64,000 bases of DNA from Elysia crispata (GCA_033675545.1 JAWDGP010005064.1:35201-99200); one strand, 5' to 3'; counted from the stretch's first letter, positions 12,161 through 20,642 are shown. Made by a program: numbers and translations. The notes: a model not told the origin generated them from the letters alone.

Positions 12161-12960
12161 GAGCCCCAGGGACGGTCTTTTAAGAACACGGTATCCATAG
12201 CAACACGGCGTTCATTTATGAACGCGGGCTATTACCAAACTCCCCTCTCTCACTTCATAGAGCGAGTACAGCCTGAACACGGCGCGAGCGGCGGCGCGAG
12301 CAGCTGCCCGCGAAGCCACCCCCACAGCCACTTGCTCTCAGATCCTGGGCCAGCCAACTTGTTTCTGAGTAACTGTGTATGGAGGCGGGCTGTGTGTTGG
12401 CACGTCAGCAACACGGCCCTTTGTACCGTGGCCTACAAAGCAGTTTATGGCGCAGCCATTTTCTTCAAATGGCCCTGGCTTCGCCTCTCTGAATAAGCGT
12501 TTCCTCGTCTAGAGTGGAATGCGTGACAACTTACAGCTTATATATAAGCTGATAGGCACCACAATCCATAGTTGTGAATATTCCGCTACATCCTGCTATA
12601 TTACAACAGCTGTATCTTCTAGAAGCCAGATAAGACTGATGGTGCATTGTACACACAACCAGCTATCTAGAAGCCGGATAAGAGACTGATGGTGCAATAT
12701 ACACACTAGTACAGGGGGTCAAAGTCCAACTATAGCACACTGGCCAGGCTGGCTGATCAAACCAGGAATTAAATAGGCGAGTTGTGGTTCAAGGGGCATA
12801 AATAAGAAAAATGTGGACGAAAGTTAGTCTTACAGAGTTACGGAGTATGGAGGCGGGCTGTATGGCGTATGTTGTCGCCGCTTAAAGAAGACTAAGGTGC
12901 AGCCAATTTCTTTATGAAACTGGCCCTGGCCTCGTCCCGGCCTCTCTGAATAAGCGCTTC
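12161..12960. other. Non-coding left end region with direct repeats and a TATA palindrome
   Basis: No supported gene. There is a 16-bp perfect palindrome, AGCTTATATATAAGCT, at about 12535-12550. A ~47-bp tandem duplication lies at about 12614-12709 (TCTAGAAGCC.GATAAG, then ACTGATGGTGCA). A longer imperfect direct repeat of about 120 bp has copies near 12380-12515 and 12849-12975, each with GGAGGCGGGCTGT and CTCTCTGAATAAGCG. The second copy runs into the 3' end of the neighbouring minus-strand gene. The region could hold a promoter or origin accessory sites, or a small transcript. Confidence 0.6.
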
Positions 12961-13542
12961 CTAGTCGAGAGTGACCGCGGCATGCGCCTTTTTTGCCCTA
13001 TCCCGAATTTCTGCCTTCATCTGGGTATATTTGTGGACCTCATCAACAACTATGCGGAATTCTTCATCAGAGATCTGACCATCTGTGAGTGCTCTCGAGA
13101 CATGGGCGGATATGGAGTTGAGTTTACTGCCAGCAAGAATCATAATTTCGTCGTGCTTTTTTGCCTTCACCGAGAGCCGGCGGCTGACAAATTTACCGGC
13201 GACACCGAGGAGTCCACAGCCCAAGGCTGCAACCTCAAGCCCTAGTACAACCGGGGCTGCTATGATCGTGGACAGGAGGCCCACACCTCCAATGCCCATC
13301 CCCACACTGGCTGAGAGTAGCGCCGTGTCGACAGGATCTACAGCGTTAATCCCGCGCCGGTATTTCTTAAAGAGCTGGGAGTGTCTATCTTTTTCGTCTT
13401 CGAGGTGCTTACGAAGTCGCGAGATCTCCTTGAGTCGGAAGTACTGATCTGGCCGTTGCGGGATGCCGCCGGCAACATTGCCGTCATCGGGCAGCTCTGG
13501 ATAGAGAGCGCCCGATGGGGCTGTTGGAGTAACTTGCTTCAT
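12961..13542 (-). CDS. Conserved membrane-associated protein of the virus-like element (193 aa)
   Basis: ATG at 13542-13540, stop at 12961. A Pro-rich N-terminus leads into a charged helical stretch (RLRKHLEDEKDRH), then YRRGINAVDPVD, then two Gly/Ala/Leu-rich hydrophobic segments at about residues 75-115 (including GIGGVGLLSTIIAAPVVLG), then a basic amphipathic C-terminal half. I recognise the family as a well conserved companion of the capsid genes in related elements; its function is unknown. A role as an internal or membrane-associated virion protein is plausible from the paired hydrophobic segments. It lies 24 bp downstream of the fibre-like gene on the same strand. The frame is intact. 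Confidence 0.8.
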   Translation of the reverse strand: MKQVTPTAPSGALYPELPDDGNVAGGIPQRPDQYFRLKEISRLRKHLEDEKDRHSQLFKKYRRGINAVDPVDTALLSASVGMGIGGVGLLSTIIAAPVVLGLEVAALGCGLLGVAGKFVSRRLSVKAKKHDEIMILAGSKLNSISAHVSRALTDGQISDEEFRIVVDEVHKYTQMKAEIRDRAKKAHAAVTLD

Positions 13543-13566
13543 TGTATTTTACCACCAATGTGTCAT

Positions 13567-14404
13567 CTACAAGTCAAGTTCAATTAGGAGGGAGACCACT
13601 GCGCTCGCGATTTCGGGGGTGGACGAGGCTGATCTAAAGTTTATTTTGTCGCCTTGCTGCAGCGCCAGAGGGGTTGAAAATATAGAAATACCGCAGGCTT
13701 GGCCCGGGGGCTTGATCATACCATATAACGGGTTTTCCATCCCGTTGACCGAAATATTGACAAGGGCGGCGGCGATTAAGTTGTGAGGTGCTGTTGTCGA
13801 CAGCCCCATACGAAGGACCCTACCTGCGGCCATCATGGGGTAGCCCCCATCTGCAAGGCCCCTAGCTGCGTCGCTGCCAAATGACCACTCGTATCGGTTA
13901 TCGAGCATAGACCGTTTCTGTTCGGCCCACACAGTTATCATAGGCTTACGCCTATCTACCGCGGCTTCGAAAGCATCAGCCGCCGTTCTCACGACCTGGT
14001 TCCATGAAGTAGCCTCATCACCTTTGTATGGCCGTAGGTCTCTGGGCAGCCCACGCACCAGTTGCCCCCCCCATGTCCAGATCACCACTCATGGTGTCGC
14101 CCGCCTTCAGGACACGGAGGCCGTCCTGTGCATCGACATAGTCTTTTTTAGCATAGTCTTATAAGTCGGAAACGAGTTGGGCCTTAAAGTGTTTTAACGC
14201 CTCGCTGATGGTGCCGTCCTGCGTATCGACGTAGTCTTTTTTGACATAGTCTGATAAGTCTGAAACGAGTTGGGCCTTAAAGTGTTTTAACGCCTCACTG
14301 ATGGTGCCGTCCTGCGTATCGACGTAGTCTTTTTTGACATAGTCTGATAGGATCGTGCCAATGTCAGGCCCCGGGCGGCGGATCCTCTCGCCGAAGATGC
14401 TCAT
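13567..14404 (-). pseudogene. Fibre-like protein gene, broken by a nonsense codon and a frame change
   Basis: ATG at 14404-14402 (MSIFGERIRRPG). Next come 31-residue tandem repeats with the core DYVKKDYVDTQDGTISEALK, two full copies and a third partial one, as in coiled or beta-stranded shafts. In the third repeat an in-frame TAA (14161-14159) ends the frame after 81 codons. Beyond it the same frame continues through a GDTMSGDLDMGG motif, typical of phage-type tail fibres, to a G8 tract (C8 on the plus strand, 14065-14072). After the tract the reading continues in another frame with GLPRDL and the C-terminal domain to the stop at 13567. The gene sits next to the penton gene (stop-start overlap of 4 bp), as expected for a vertex fibre. 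The TAA matches a serine codon in the sister repeats. The tract-length change may be real or an assembly error. Confidence 0.75.
14159..14350 (-). repeat. 93-bp tandem repeats inside the fibre-like gene
   Basis: Two nearly identical 93-bp units (about 14159-14252 and 14252-14345) encode the 31-residue shaft repeat. A third degenerate partial unit extends to about 14100. The units differ at only a few bases, so the array is recent or homogenised. Confidence 0.88.
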
Positions 14405-15081
14405 TTTCTGGCGACGAGTTCAAGCGCAACGTGGATCGGGAGGTCTTGGTTGGAAATTTTCCCATGTGCATCCCTAATCGAGACCTTTAACTCGCTTATC
14501 GTTCCATCGCGAAGGCGTTTAAATTCGGGGCACTCCATTCGGACCGTGTTTATGTCCCCGAAGGCGTGTCGCCCCAACCCGACGCAGGCCAGGAGTGTCG
14601 AAGGAGCCCCATCGGCGATATTTCCGGATGTGTTGAGTTCTTCGAGATGGACCCACAGCATTTGCCGCGTCGCAAAGTTTACAGGGCGATCGCCCGTATA
14701 CACACCGGCGTCGAGCCAGACTCCGCCGAGGCCGTCGTCCAGGCCGAGAAGCGCCAGCAAGCCATCGGATAGAAGGATTGTCCACCCGGGGGCGACCGTT
14801 AGGGTGATCAACCCGTTCTCTCCACAGACCGTTAGCGTGTGGCTGGCCCCCTTGAGAACCTCGCGCAGCCGGTCGAACCCATACAGGCCGGGCGGGATTG
14901 TGAGGGATTCTTCTGCCCCGGTGTTTTTCCAAGAAAATTTCTCCCCCTTTTCAATATTGTACCACCCCGCGGCAAAGGTTATCGATCGCAAACCAATGGA
15001 GAGGTGCCCATCGCGGTTGTCGATGCACCGCAGGAGGGGGATTGCCTCCCCTCTTTGAACGTTCGAAAGCGTGTGGAACAT
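14401..15081 (-). CDS. Penton-like minor capsid protein
   Basis: Probable ATG at 15081-15079 (MFHTLSNVQRGE), stop at 14401. The frame is open upstream to 15165, but that extension is antisense to the neighbouring gene's N-terminus and looks unconstrained. The product is about 226 residues and mostly beta-rich, with the blocks GLYGFDRLREVL, DAGVYTGDRPVNF, LWVHLEELNTSGNIADGAPS and RPEFKRL-like ECPEFKRLRDGTISELKVSIRD near the end. This layout matches the single-jelly-roll penton/minor capsid proteins of Polinton-like elements; the terminal TISELKVSIRD...PIHVALEL stretch is the most characteristic part. It would form the five-fold vertices. The start is divergent from, and within 15 bp of, the start of the next plus-strand gene. 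The frame is intact. Confidence 0.78.
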   Translation of the reverse strand: MFHTLSNVQRGEAIPLLRCIDNRDGHLSIGLRSITFAAGWYNIEKGEKFSWKNTGAEESLTIPPGLYGFDRLREVLKGASHTLTVCGENGLITLTVAPGWTILLSDGLLALLGLDDGLGGVWLDAGVYTGDRPVNFATRQMLWVHLEELNTSGNIADGAPSTLLACVGLGRHAFGDINTVRMECPEFKRLRDGTISELKVSIRDAHGKISNQDLPIHVALELVARK

Positions 15082-15094
15082 GCCTACCAATATT

Positions 15095-16498
15095 ATGAGT
15101 TCGTCACCCGGGTCTAAAAGTGAAGCCGAGAGCGCCGTCTCAAGCGCCCTCGCAAATGCCGTCAAACTCGTCCTCGACGCTCACAAGAGCGCTGTGGGTA
15201 TGAAAGCTTTCAGGCTTAATAGTGGAGTCAAGCCCCGGCCGGACTACTATAAAGCCCCGGCGAGCGATGTAGGTGATCTCTCAATAGGCCGGGTTCAAAT
15301 CCAGCACGACGACCCGCAGAAGTGGTTCGAGGCTAAGTACCCCGATATATTCGAACACTACCGCTTACCTCATATCGATTCAGACGAACTGGTCCAGGCT
15401 TGGCGTAGAACTCCTATGCAATTTTGGCAAAACCAACTCAACTTCGCTGTTTGGTGCGCCACCGTAGGCTGTGGGGTTTCGGCGGAGGACCATTTGTCCG
15501 CTTCTAATGTCTTTCTGAAGTCCTTCTACCGCTTCCATGTGTACTACCAAATACGTCGTATACTGGAAGAATTAATGGTTGCACTACCCGATGAGGAGAC
15601 ATGGGATGCAGTGAACAACACTTACGACAATAACGCGTTCAAGAAAATATGCCGAGAATTCGGTGTCATTCCACACTCTTCTTATTAGAAGGTTAAAGGC
15701 CCCAACTGGGGGCTTGGTCTAGTCTACTTCTACAGGAAAGAATATAAAGGATTCTACGGGCTCGGTGATGAGGAGTACGACTCGAGAAATATGTCGTTTA
15801 CAGAAGAGTCCGACGGCGTTCGCAAGATTGGATACCTTAGGCAGATCGCCTTTGGAATAGACACAACCTGGAAGAATTTCATACTCGACAAGTCAGATGG
15901 CTTGACTGGCCCCGGGGTCGCGAGGATGAATGATAGTATCCGGTCTTACGTGTGGACCATCCTTAGCGCCCAGGTCCTGACCCGTTCAGGCATTCTTGGC
16001 ACCGGGGCGGCCGAGGATGCGCGAAAACATTTCCTGGTGTTAGTCGAGAATGTCTTAAAAGCTCCTGTGGACATCCCCTCTTCAATATTGCGTTATGAGG
16101 AAGTCATGCAACATGCCCGTTCTAAGGCCGCCTTCTCCTTTGGGGAGGGTCTTTACCTGTCCCCAGGAGACATGCTTCTCCGCATAGGTAAGATAGCGGG
16201 CTACAACAACAATATCTTAATCGCCACTAGTGCACATAAACTGGGCTGGAACGACGACCTAAATGAGGATACCGCCCCACCAGACGCCGAAAATGACACC
16301 GGTGAAAAGGGGTTAGTTAAACCGATGGGCGCCGACTCAGAGGCGGCCACCAACCAGCACCCAGCCATCGCAAAGCCAACCCCTGCTACAACAACGGCCG
16401 CGGACAAAGCAGACCACGAGGCCCACGAGGACGAAAAAACAGCCCTGATCGTGGGCAGTATTGCCATCGGCCTAGGACTGTTTTGGTTTCTTAGGTAG
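15095..16498 (+). pseudogene. Conserved structural-type protein interrupted by one in-frame TAG
   Basis: ATG at 15095 (an ATG at 15080 is also in frame). The frame runs to a TAG at 15686-15688, continues open in the same frame through an ATG at 15791, and ends at 16498. The two halves have the character of one protein: the 5' part holds KWFEAKYPDIFEHYRLPH and a WRRTPMQFWQNQLNFAVW block, the bridge retains KGPNWGLG, and the 3' part has LNDSIRSYVW-like MNDSIRSYVWTILSAQ. It ends in a Pro/Thr/Ala-rich spacer and a C-terminal membrane segment (ALIVGSIAIGLGLFWFLR). I remember relatives as a single frame, so the TAG looks like a nonsense mutation; readthrough, or two separate proteins from 15095 and 15791, cannot be excluded. 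The function is unknown; a membrane-anchored virion protein is possible. Its 3' end overlaps the next minus-strand gene tail to tail by 27 bp. Confidence 0.75.
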
Positions 16499-17848
16499 CA
16501 GCCACTCGCGTGCCGCCAAAAGCAGTAATCCCCCGACAGCCAAAAGAACAGCCCAAAGATTTCCAGCCAGCCAGACCACGGTTTTCCCGAGGAGAGACAG
16601 GAGCCAGGAGACGATCAAGCCAATGATCCCCGGGAGGGCGGCGGCCGCCTTGCCAGCCAGCTTGGCCAGGATTCTTCCGAGGCTTTGGAGTTGTTTTTTG
16701 ATCCACTCTTTGGCCCCGCCCTTTCCGGGAGGCTGCGGTGGGGCGGCGCCGCCCCCACCAGAAACGCCCGGGATAGCGAGGACTATTGTAGAAATAGTCA
16801 TACCGATGGCCGTTAGAACAGTCGCAATCGTGATTCCCTGCTCACGAAAGAGGGTCTTTATTCGCTCGGCGAGGGTTTTGTCCTCGTGTAGAATCCGGTG
16901 CAGGGTTTCACGTATACGATTGACCTGGGACCGGAGAGCCTCCCTATTGGCCGAAGCGTCCTCAAGGCGAGCAGCCCTTTCATTCTGCAGTTTACTCAGG
17001 CGTTCGGTAATTTTTTCTTTTTCAGCCTCGTCCGTGGTCTCTTCTAGCTTTCTTTCTTCCAAGGCGATGTCTTTATCCAGTTCCGAGAGCTTGGCGAGGT
17101 TGTTTATAAGCTCCCCCCGGGACCTTTCCAGGGACTTGCACATACCTAGTATATCACGGGAGGTATATCCCTCACTAGTGAGGACAGCTAAGATTTTTTG
17201 AGCGCTTTTAACGGCCTCGTCCGCCGCCTGCTCCGATTCTTCAATCGGGGCTGTTGCCATGGTCGAGGCCGCATTGCTCATTTGCTGTTTGGATTTGAGG
17301 AGTTGTTGTTTCGCCTCTTTTGACATTTCGGGATTCCATCTCGAGAAACCCAGACCCTTTTTGACAATTTCCCACCCACCCCTTCGGCCGGCAACAGTGG
17401 TTAGCTGGTTTGGCCTTCCCGTATCCTCATTTATAAGGTTGAGATAGGGATAGCCTTTCAGGCGTAATTTGTTTTCACTATCAAACTCAAAGTTGTCCAA
17501 AACCGGAAATTCCGGGGCGATATTTTGATCCTGTGCCAGCATTTTGTAATAGTCGTTTACCGCGCTCGCGAGGAGTTTATGTTTCGAAACTTCCATCCGA
17601 CTGGTATCAAAGACATCTTTATATTCGCCTTCAACGTAGGCCAGTTTGATGGCCGTTGTCATCGGTTTTCCATAGGCGTCGATTTTTCCGGTACTGAATG
17701 AAGTTTCCGCGGTGCCGCCCCGGGTGGTAGTGCCGCCCGCGTATTCGGGCGGTGTAGTATCGATGAGGGTATCATCGTTACGAAAAGTACTGATTTCAAT
17801 AGATTCGGAATGACCAGACCAAAGATCCTCGGGACGAGCGTCCTCCAT
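16472..17848 (-). CDS. Conserved coiled-coil/membrane protein of the virus-like element (458 aa)
   Basis: ATG at 17848-17846, stop at 16472. Residues 1-170 form a soluble domain (including KLAYVEGEYKDVFDTSR and NEDTGRPNQLTTV). Residues about 175-315 are strongly charged and predicted coiled coil (SELDKDIALEERKLEE; EKEKITERLSKLQNERAAR). A hydrophobic segment at about 335-360 is followed by a Gly/Pro hinge (SGGGGAAPPQPPGKGG). The C-terminal 85 residues hold WIKKQLQSLGRILAKLAGKA and several hydrophobic helices (IIGLIVSWLLSLLGKTVVW; AVLLAVGGLLLLAA). I recognise it as a strongly conserved partner of the capsid gene in related elements, without known function. Membrane remodelling or entry/internal virion roles fit the architecture, but this is inference. 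It shares a 44-bp divergent promoter region with the major capsid gene. Confidence 0.82.
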   Translation of the reverse strand: MEDARPEDLWSGHSESIEISTFRNDDTLIDTTPPEYAGGTTTRGGTAETSFSTGKIDAYGKPMTTAIKLAYVEGEYKDVFDTSRMEVSKHKLLASAVNDYYKMLAQDQNIAPEFPVLDNFEFDSENKLRLKGYPYLNLINEDTGRPNQLTTVAGRRGGWEIVKKGLGFSRWNPEMSKEAKQQLLKSKQQMSNAASTMATAPIEESEQAADEAVKSAQKILAVLTSEGYTSRDILGMCKSLERSRGELINNLAKLSELDKDIALEERKLEETTDEAEKEKITERLSKLQNERAARLEDASANREALRSQVNRIRETLHRILHEDKTLAERIKTLFREQGITIATVLTAIGMTISTIVLAIPGVSGGGGAAPPQPPGKGGAKEWIKKQLQSLGRILAKLAGKAAAALPGIIGLIVSWLLSLLGKTVVWLAGNLWAVLLAVGGLLLLAAREWLLPKKPKQS

Positions 17849-17856
17849 GGTGTTCT

Positions 17857-17890
17857 TATATTGAAGATCAATTTACCCAAGTTCAATATA
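17857..17890. promoter_or_regulatory. Divergent promoter region with inverted TATATTGAA/TTCAATATA boxes
   Basis: The 44 bp between the ATG of the 458-aa gene (17848) and the ATG of the capsid gene (17893) contain TATATTGAA at 17857-17865 and its exact reverse complement TTCAATATA at 17882-17890. Each TATA-like box lies close to the gene reading away from it or across it, so one short symmetrical element may drive both transcripts. Confidence 0.5.
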
Positions 17891-17892
17891 TT

Positions 17893-19179
17893 ATGGCTTC
17901 GAGCGCATACGGGATAAAACTTAATCCTTACCGCCGTCTTCGAGAACCCCTAGGGGTCAAGGCTGTGCGGCAGTCGGTTGTTGTCACCAACAACCCGTCG
18001 GCGATTGATCAGAGCCAGCAGTTGATGGTCCGCTTCCCAAATCTGGGGAGCAATGACGTTGTCGTGCCCGGATCCGCGAGACTGGCGTTCACCATCTCGC
18101 TTACCTCGACTGACGCAAACCGGACCCTGGTCCAGAATATAGGCCGCGCCGTGGTAAAAAAATTGACCATTAAAATTTCCGGCAACGAGGTGATGTCTAT
18201 CGATGACAGCGACGTATATTACTGCTATCAAGACCTCTGGAAGACCGCTCGAGAGCGGGAGAACGCCCAATACCAGGGAATTGACACTACTACCAACCGA
18301 AACGCGACCAAACTTCGTGTCGGCGCAGGAGACGCTGCGGACAATGCCGTCTGCCAGGCTATCGCCGACGCGTATGGAAACCGCTTCTTCGTGCCGCTGG
18401 ACTTCGAACTGCTCGAGTCCCACATGCCCTTCCACCAGGCGGCCCTTGGGGACCGCCTCGAATACGAGCTCACTTTTAACGAATACAGTCGAGTCATAAA
18501 GTCCACGGGTGACGGCAGCTACACGATCGATAACATCTGCCTCGAGTTCGACAAGGTCACCAGCGAGAGCCTCGCCCGAAATATCCGCAACCAGTACGCT
18601 AGCTCCTTTGCGATCCTGTACGACCGCGTTCTGCGCCACCGCAAGATCCCAGCCAACAAAAGCGACACGCTCTGGAACATCAATCTCAACGTCCCCGCGC
18701 GTTCCATGAAGGGTGTTCTTATGTTATTCGAGGATCCCGCAGCTGCCTACAAGCGCGACACCGAGGCTTTGTACAACCCCAAACTTACCAAGGTCGAGGT
18801 AACAATCGAGGGCGTCCCGAATCAATTGTACAGCCAGGGTCTCCGCGCGTACCAACTGTGGGACGAATCCAAAAAGCATTATGCAGGCGGCCATAAGCGG
18901 AGCCCCGTGACAGGGGCGGTCGCGAAAGACCTTGCTTTAGCGGACGTGTCTCTGGGCGAGTTCTTGACCAGTAAGTACTGCCTGTGGCTGGACCTGCGGT
19001 CGAGCGATGACGATCAGCTCCACGGCAACGGGCGTCGCGTAGAGAACGCCAGCGAAGGAATTACAATCCAGATAACCAAGAAGGCCGAGTCCGCTGGCGC
19101 TTTGAACATCTATTTGTTCGTGATCATGGATGCCCAACTTAACCTGCAGGATGGCCGCATCGTCTCCGTCCTCTATTAG
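17893..19179 (+). CDS. Major capsid protein (double jelly-roll type)
   Basis: ATG at 17893 directly after an AT-rich promoter, stop at 19179; 428 residues and intact. The protein is beta-rich without a signal peptide or membrane segment. Characteristic blocks are the N-terminal INP-like KLNPYRRLREPLG, VVVTNNPSAIDQSQQLMVRF, GSARLAFTISL, NIGRAVVKKLTIKISGNEVM, DLWKTARERENAQYQGI, FFVPLDFELLESHMPF, DRLEYELTFNEYSRVI, DRVLRHRKIPANKSDTLWNI, and NVPARSMKGVLMLFEDP. I recognise this pattern as the major capsid protein family of Polinton-like elements in invertebrate genomes. The size suits a compact double jelly roll. Its gene lies head to head with the coiled-coil protein gene and overlaps the packaging ATPase start by about 29 bp, the usual capsid-ATPase linkage. 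The fold is inferred, not shown. Confidence 0.85.
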   Translation: MASSAYGIKLNPYRRLREPLGVKAVRQSVVVTNNPSAIDQSQQLMVRFPNLGSNDVVVPGSARLAFTISLTSTDANRTLVQNIGRAVVKKLTIKISGNEVMSIDDSDVYYCYQDLWKTARERENAQYQGIDTTTNRNATKLRVGAGDAADNAVCQAIADAYGNRFFVPLDFELLESHMPFHQAALGDRLEYELTFNEYSRVIKSTGDGSYTIDNICLEFDKVTSESLARNIRNQYASSFAILYDRVLRHRKIPANKSDTLWNINLNVPARSMKGVLMLFEDPAAAYKRDTEALYNPKLTKVEVTIEGVPNQLYSQGLRAYQLWDESKKHYAGGHKRSPVTGAVAKDLALADVSLGEFLTSKYCLWLDLRSSDDDQLHGNGRRVENASEGITIQITKKAESAGALNIYLFVIMDAQLNLQDGRIVSVLY

Positions 19180-19783
19180 AGCGCCCTTGCCCCACTCCCC
19201 CCACGCGGCGATCATTTGCGGGCAGACAGGCTGCGGGAAGACGGTATTCGTCCTAGACCTCCTCGAAGGGCCCTATCGCGGGGTCTTCCACCACATCGTC
19301 ATACTGTGCCCCACCATCCGGCACAACACCACCTACCAGGGCCGCCCGTGGATATGGGGGGACCCTGAGATATATATCGTCGACCCGGGCGAACGCCTGC
19401 ACGATTGGCTCCGCTTTTGGTACCACCGTTTCAAAGGCGAGCCGACCCTTTTCATCATCGACGACTGCAGCGCCACGCAGTCGATGACGAAAAAGAAAGA
19501 CACCCTCTCGGAGTTGGCCTTCTCCGGCCGCCACGCCCAGCAATCCGTCTGGGTGCTGTCTCAGCGATACAATTCGGTCCTCAAAGACCTGCGGGAGCAG
19601 ACCCAGTGGGTGGCCTTGTTCCACTGTAAGGACCGAGACTCTTTCGAAGAGTGCCTCCGGGAGAACGACGTCATAGCGAGCCGGGAAGAGCGAGTAGCCG
19701 TTAGGTGTCAGCTCGCCTTGAAAAAACACGCGAAGCTGTTGTTAAACACTTCACAACCTTCTTCATATCATTTGCTTAGCTGA
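19151..19783 (+). CDS. Genome packaging ATPase (A32/FtsK-HerA type)
   Basis: The in-frame ATG at 19151 (MAASSPSSIRAP) is preferred over one at 19130; both lie within the 3' end of the capsid gene. Stop TGA at 19781-19783; about 210 residues. Walker A is GQTGCGKT at residues 24-31, Walker B is LFIIDD at about 100-105, and SGRHAQQSVWVLSQ follows, a sensor/arginine segment typical of viral packaging ATPases. The length agrees with short A32-like ATPases of Polintons and virophages. It would pump the genome into preformed capsids using ATP. The last codons (TTGCTTAGC) repeat part of the palindrome that follows. The frame is intact. Confidence 0.87.
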   Translation: MAASSPSSIRAPLPHSPHAAIICGQTGCGKTVFVLDLLEGPYRGVFHHIVILCPTIRHNTTYQGRPWIWGDPEIYIVDPGERLHDWLRFWYHRFKGEPTLFIIDDCSATQSMTKKKDTLSELAFSGRHAQQSVWVLSQRYNSVLKDLREQTQWVALFHCKDRDSFEECLRENDVIASREERVAVRCQLALKKHAKLLLNTSQPSSYHLLS

Positions 19784-19793
19784 TGTTTATCAT

Positions 19794-19815
19794 TTGCTTA
19801 GCAAATGCTAAGCAA
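19794..19815. promoter_or_regulatory. Perfect palindrome TTGCTTAGCA-AA-TGCTAAGCAA before an ATG
   Basis: Ten-base arms with a 2-base centre, ending at the A of the downstream ATG (19815). The sequence ATCATTTGCTTAGC also occurs just upstream (about 19767-19780), overlapping the ATPase stop. It could be an operator, a dimeric transcription factor site or a transcript-end hairpin separating two genes. Confidence 0.55.
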
Positions 19816-20642
19816 TGTTGTTAACAATATTAAACACGGCTATCTCATTGACCACACTTTTGGTTCTCCTGTGGGTAGTTCACCAATATATTAAAGCTAG
19901 GCGAGAAATTGGTAAACTTTCAACTTTATTACATAGAAAGAACTTCGAAAAGAAAATGGACGATTTGCTCGACGGACTACTCGCCAATGAAGCCGGGTTA
20001 CAAGCGCCAGCTGCATTGGCACCAGCCGTGCCACAGACTACAGTGGTGGCGGAACAGCGCGAAAAGCTAGACATTATCGCAGCAGGGGGGCAGGCCGGAA
20101 AGTACCTTGGTAAGTCCCTGTCCGTGGAAAAAATCGACAATATGGACGACGACGAGGTTAGAAAGCTCCACACCCGCTACGAGGCACGACTCGGTGTTTG
20201 CATGACAAAAACTCTGGGGAAGGCTGCGCTGCAGCTCTATACAACCTTGGCCACTATGTTTCTCCCGTTACCGCCGGAGAACCAGCAGCCTCTAATGGAG
20301 GACCTAGAGTCTGACATGATTGTCGACCGCGTGCTCAACAGAACTGCTTGCGAATTGTATTACCGCTATGGAAATTTTCTGGCGCCGACCACCGTGGCGT
20401 TGACCACGGCTAAGTACTGCCAATTTGGACACCGGTGTCCAAAAAATACAGAAGAAGATGAACTCGAAGTACAGCAATGTGTCTCCACCGGCGGAGACAA
20501 CCACTCCGGCGGAAACAACCACTTTGGCGGATACATCCAAGCAGGTGGAGACAACCACCCCGGCGGAGACAACCAAGCAGGTGGAGACAACCAAGCAAGT
20601 GGAGCCACAACCTGCTTTAAGGGTGACGGCCCCGCCGTCTAA
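19815..20642 (+). CDS. N-terminally anchored conserved protein of the virus-like element (275 aa)
   Basis: ATG at 19815, stop at 20642. A hydrophobic N-terminal segment (residues 3-25, ILNTAISLTTLLVLLWVV) is followed by a basic stretch, so a membrane anchor is likely. The conserved core spans about residues 85-205: GGQAGKYLGKSLSVEKI, DDDEVRKLHTRYEARLG, LPLPPENQQPLMEDLE and a terminal TTAKYCQFGHRCP motif with paired cysteines. I recognise the core family from related elements, without a known function. The last 60 codons (GGDN/GGNN/QAGG repeats) are read from the same DNA that encodes Pro-Ala-Glu-Thr repeats of the next gene in another frame, and are probably a by-product of that overlap. The functional part likely ends soon after the CQFGHRCP motif. 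Confidence 0.75.
   Translation: MLLTILNTAISLTTLLVLLWVVHQYIKARREIGKLSTLLHRKNFEKKMDDLLDGLLANEAGLQAPAALAPAVPQTTVVAEQREKLDIIAAGGQAGKYLGKSLSVEKIDNMDDDEVRKLHTRYEARLGVCMTKTLGKAALQLYTTLATMFLPLPPENQQPLMEDLESDMIVDRVLNRTACELYYRYGNFLAPTTVALTTAKYCQFGHRCPKNTEEDELEVQQCVSTGGDNHSGGNNHFGGYIQAGGDNHPGGDNQAGGDNQASGATTCFKGDGPAV

Noticed and set aside
11853..12496. Frames of 72-160 codons in the left TIR with repeated YTITPFLHVRKSRPAY
   Set aside because: They are read from the 49-bp tandem repeat in three frames at once, and the copy number differs between the two TIRs; there is no evidence of coding.
14450..15058. 202-codon plus-strand frame opposite the penton-like gene
   Set aside because: Antisense shadow of a GC-rich gene; Ser/Pro/Arg-rich composition and no domain, while the minus strand has recognisable capsid features.
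17950..18639. 229-codon minus-strand frame inside the capsid gene
   Set aside because: Antisense shadow; the plus strand encodes the recognisable capsid protein over the entire length.
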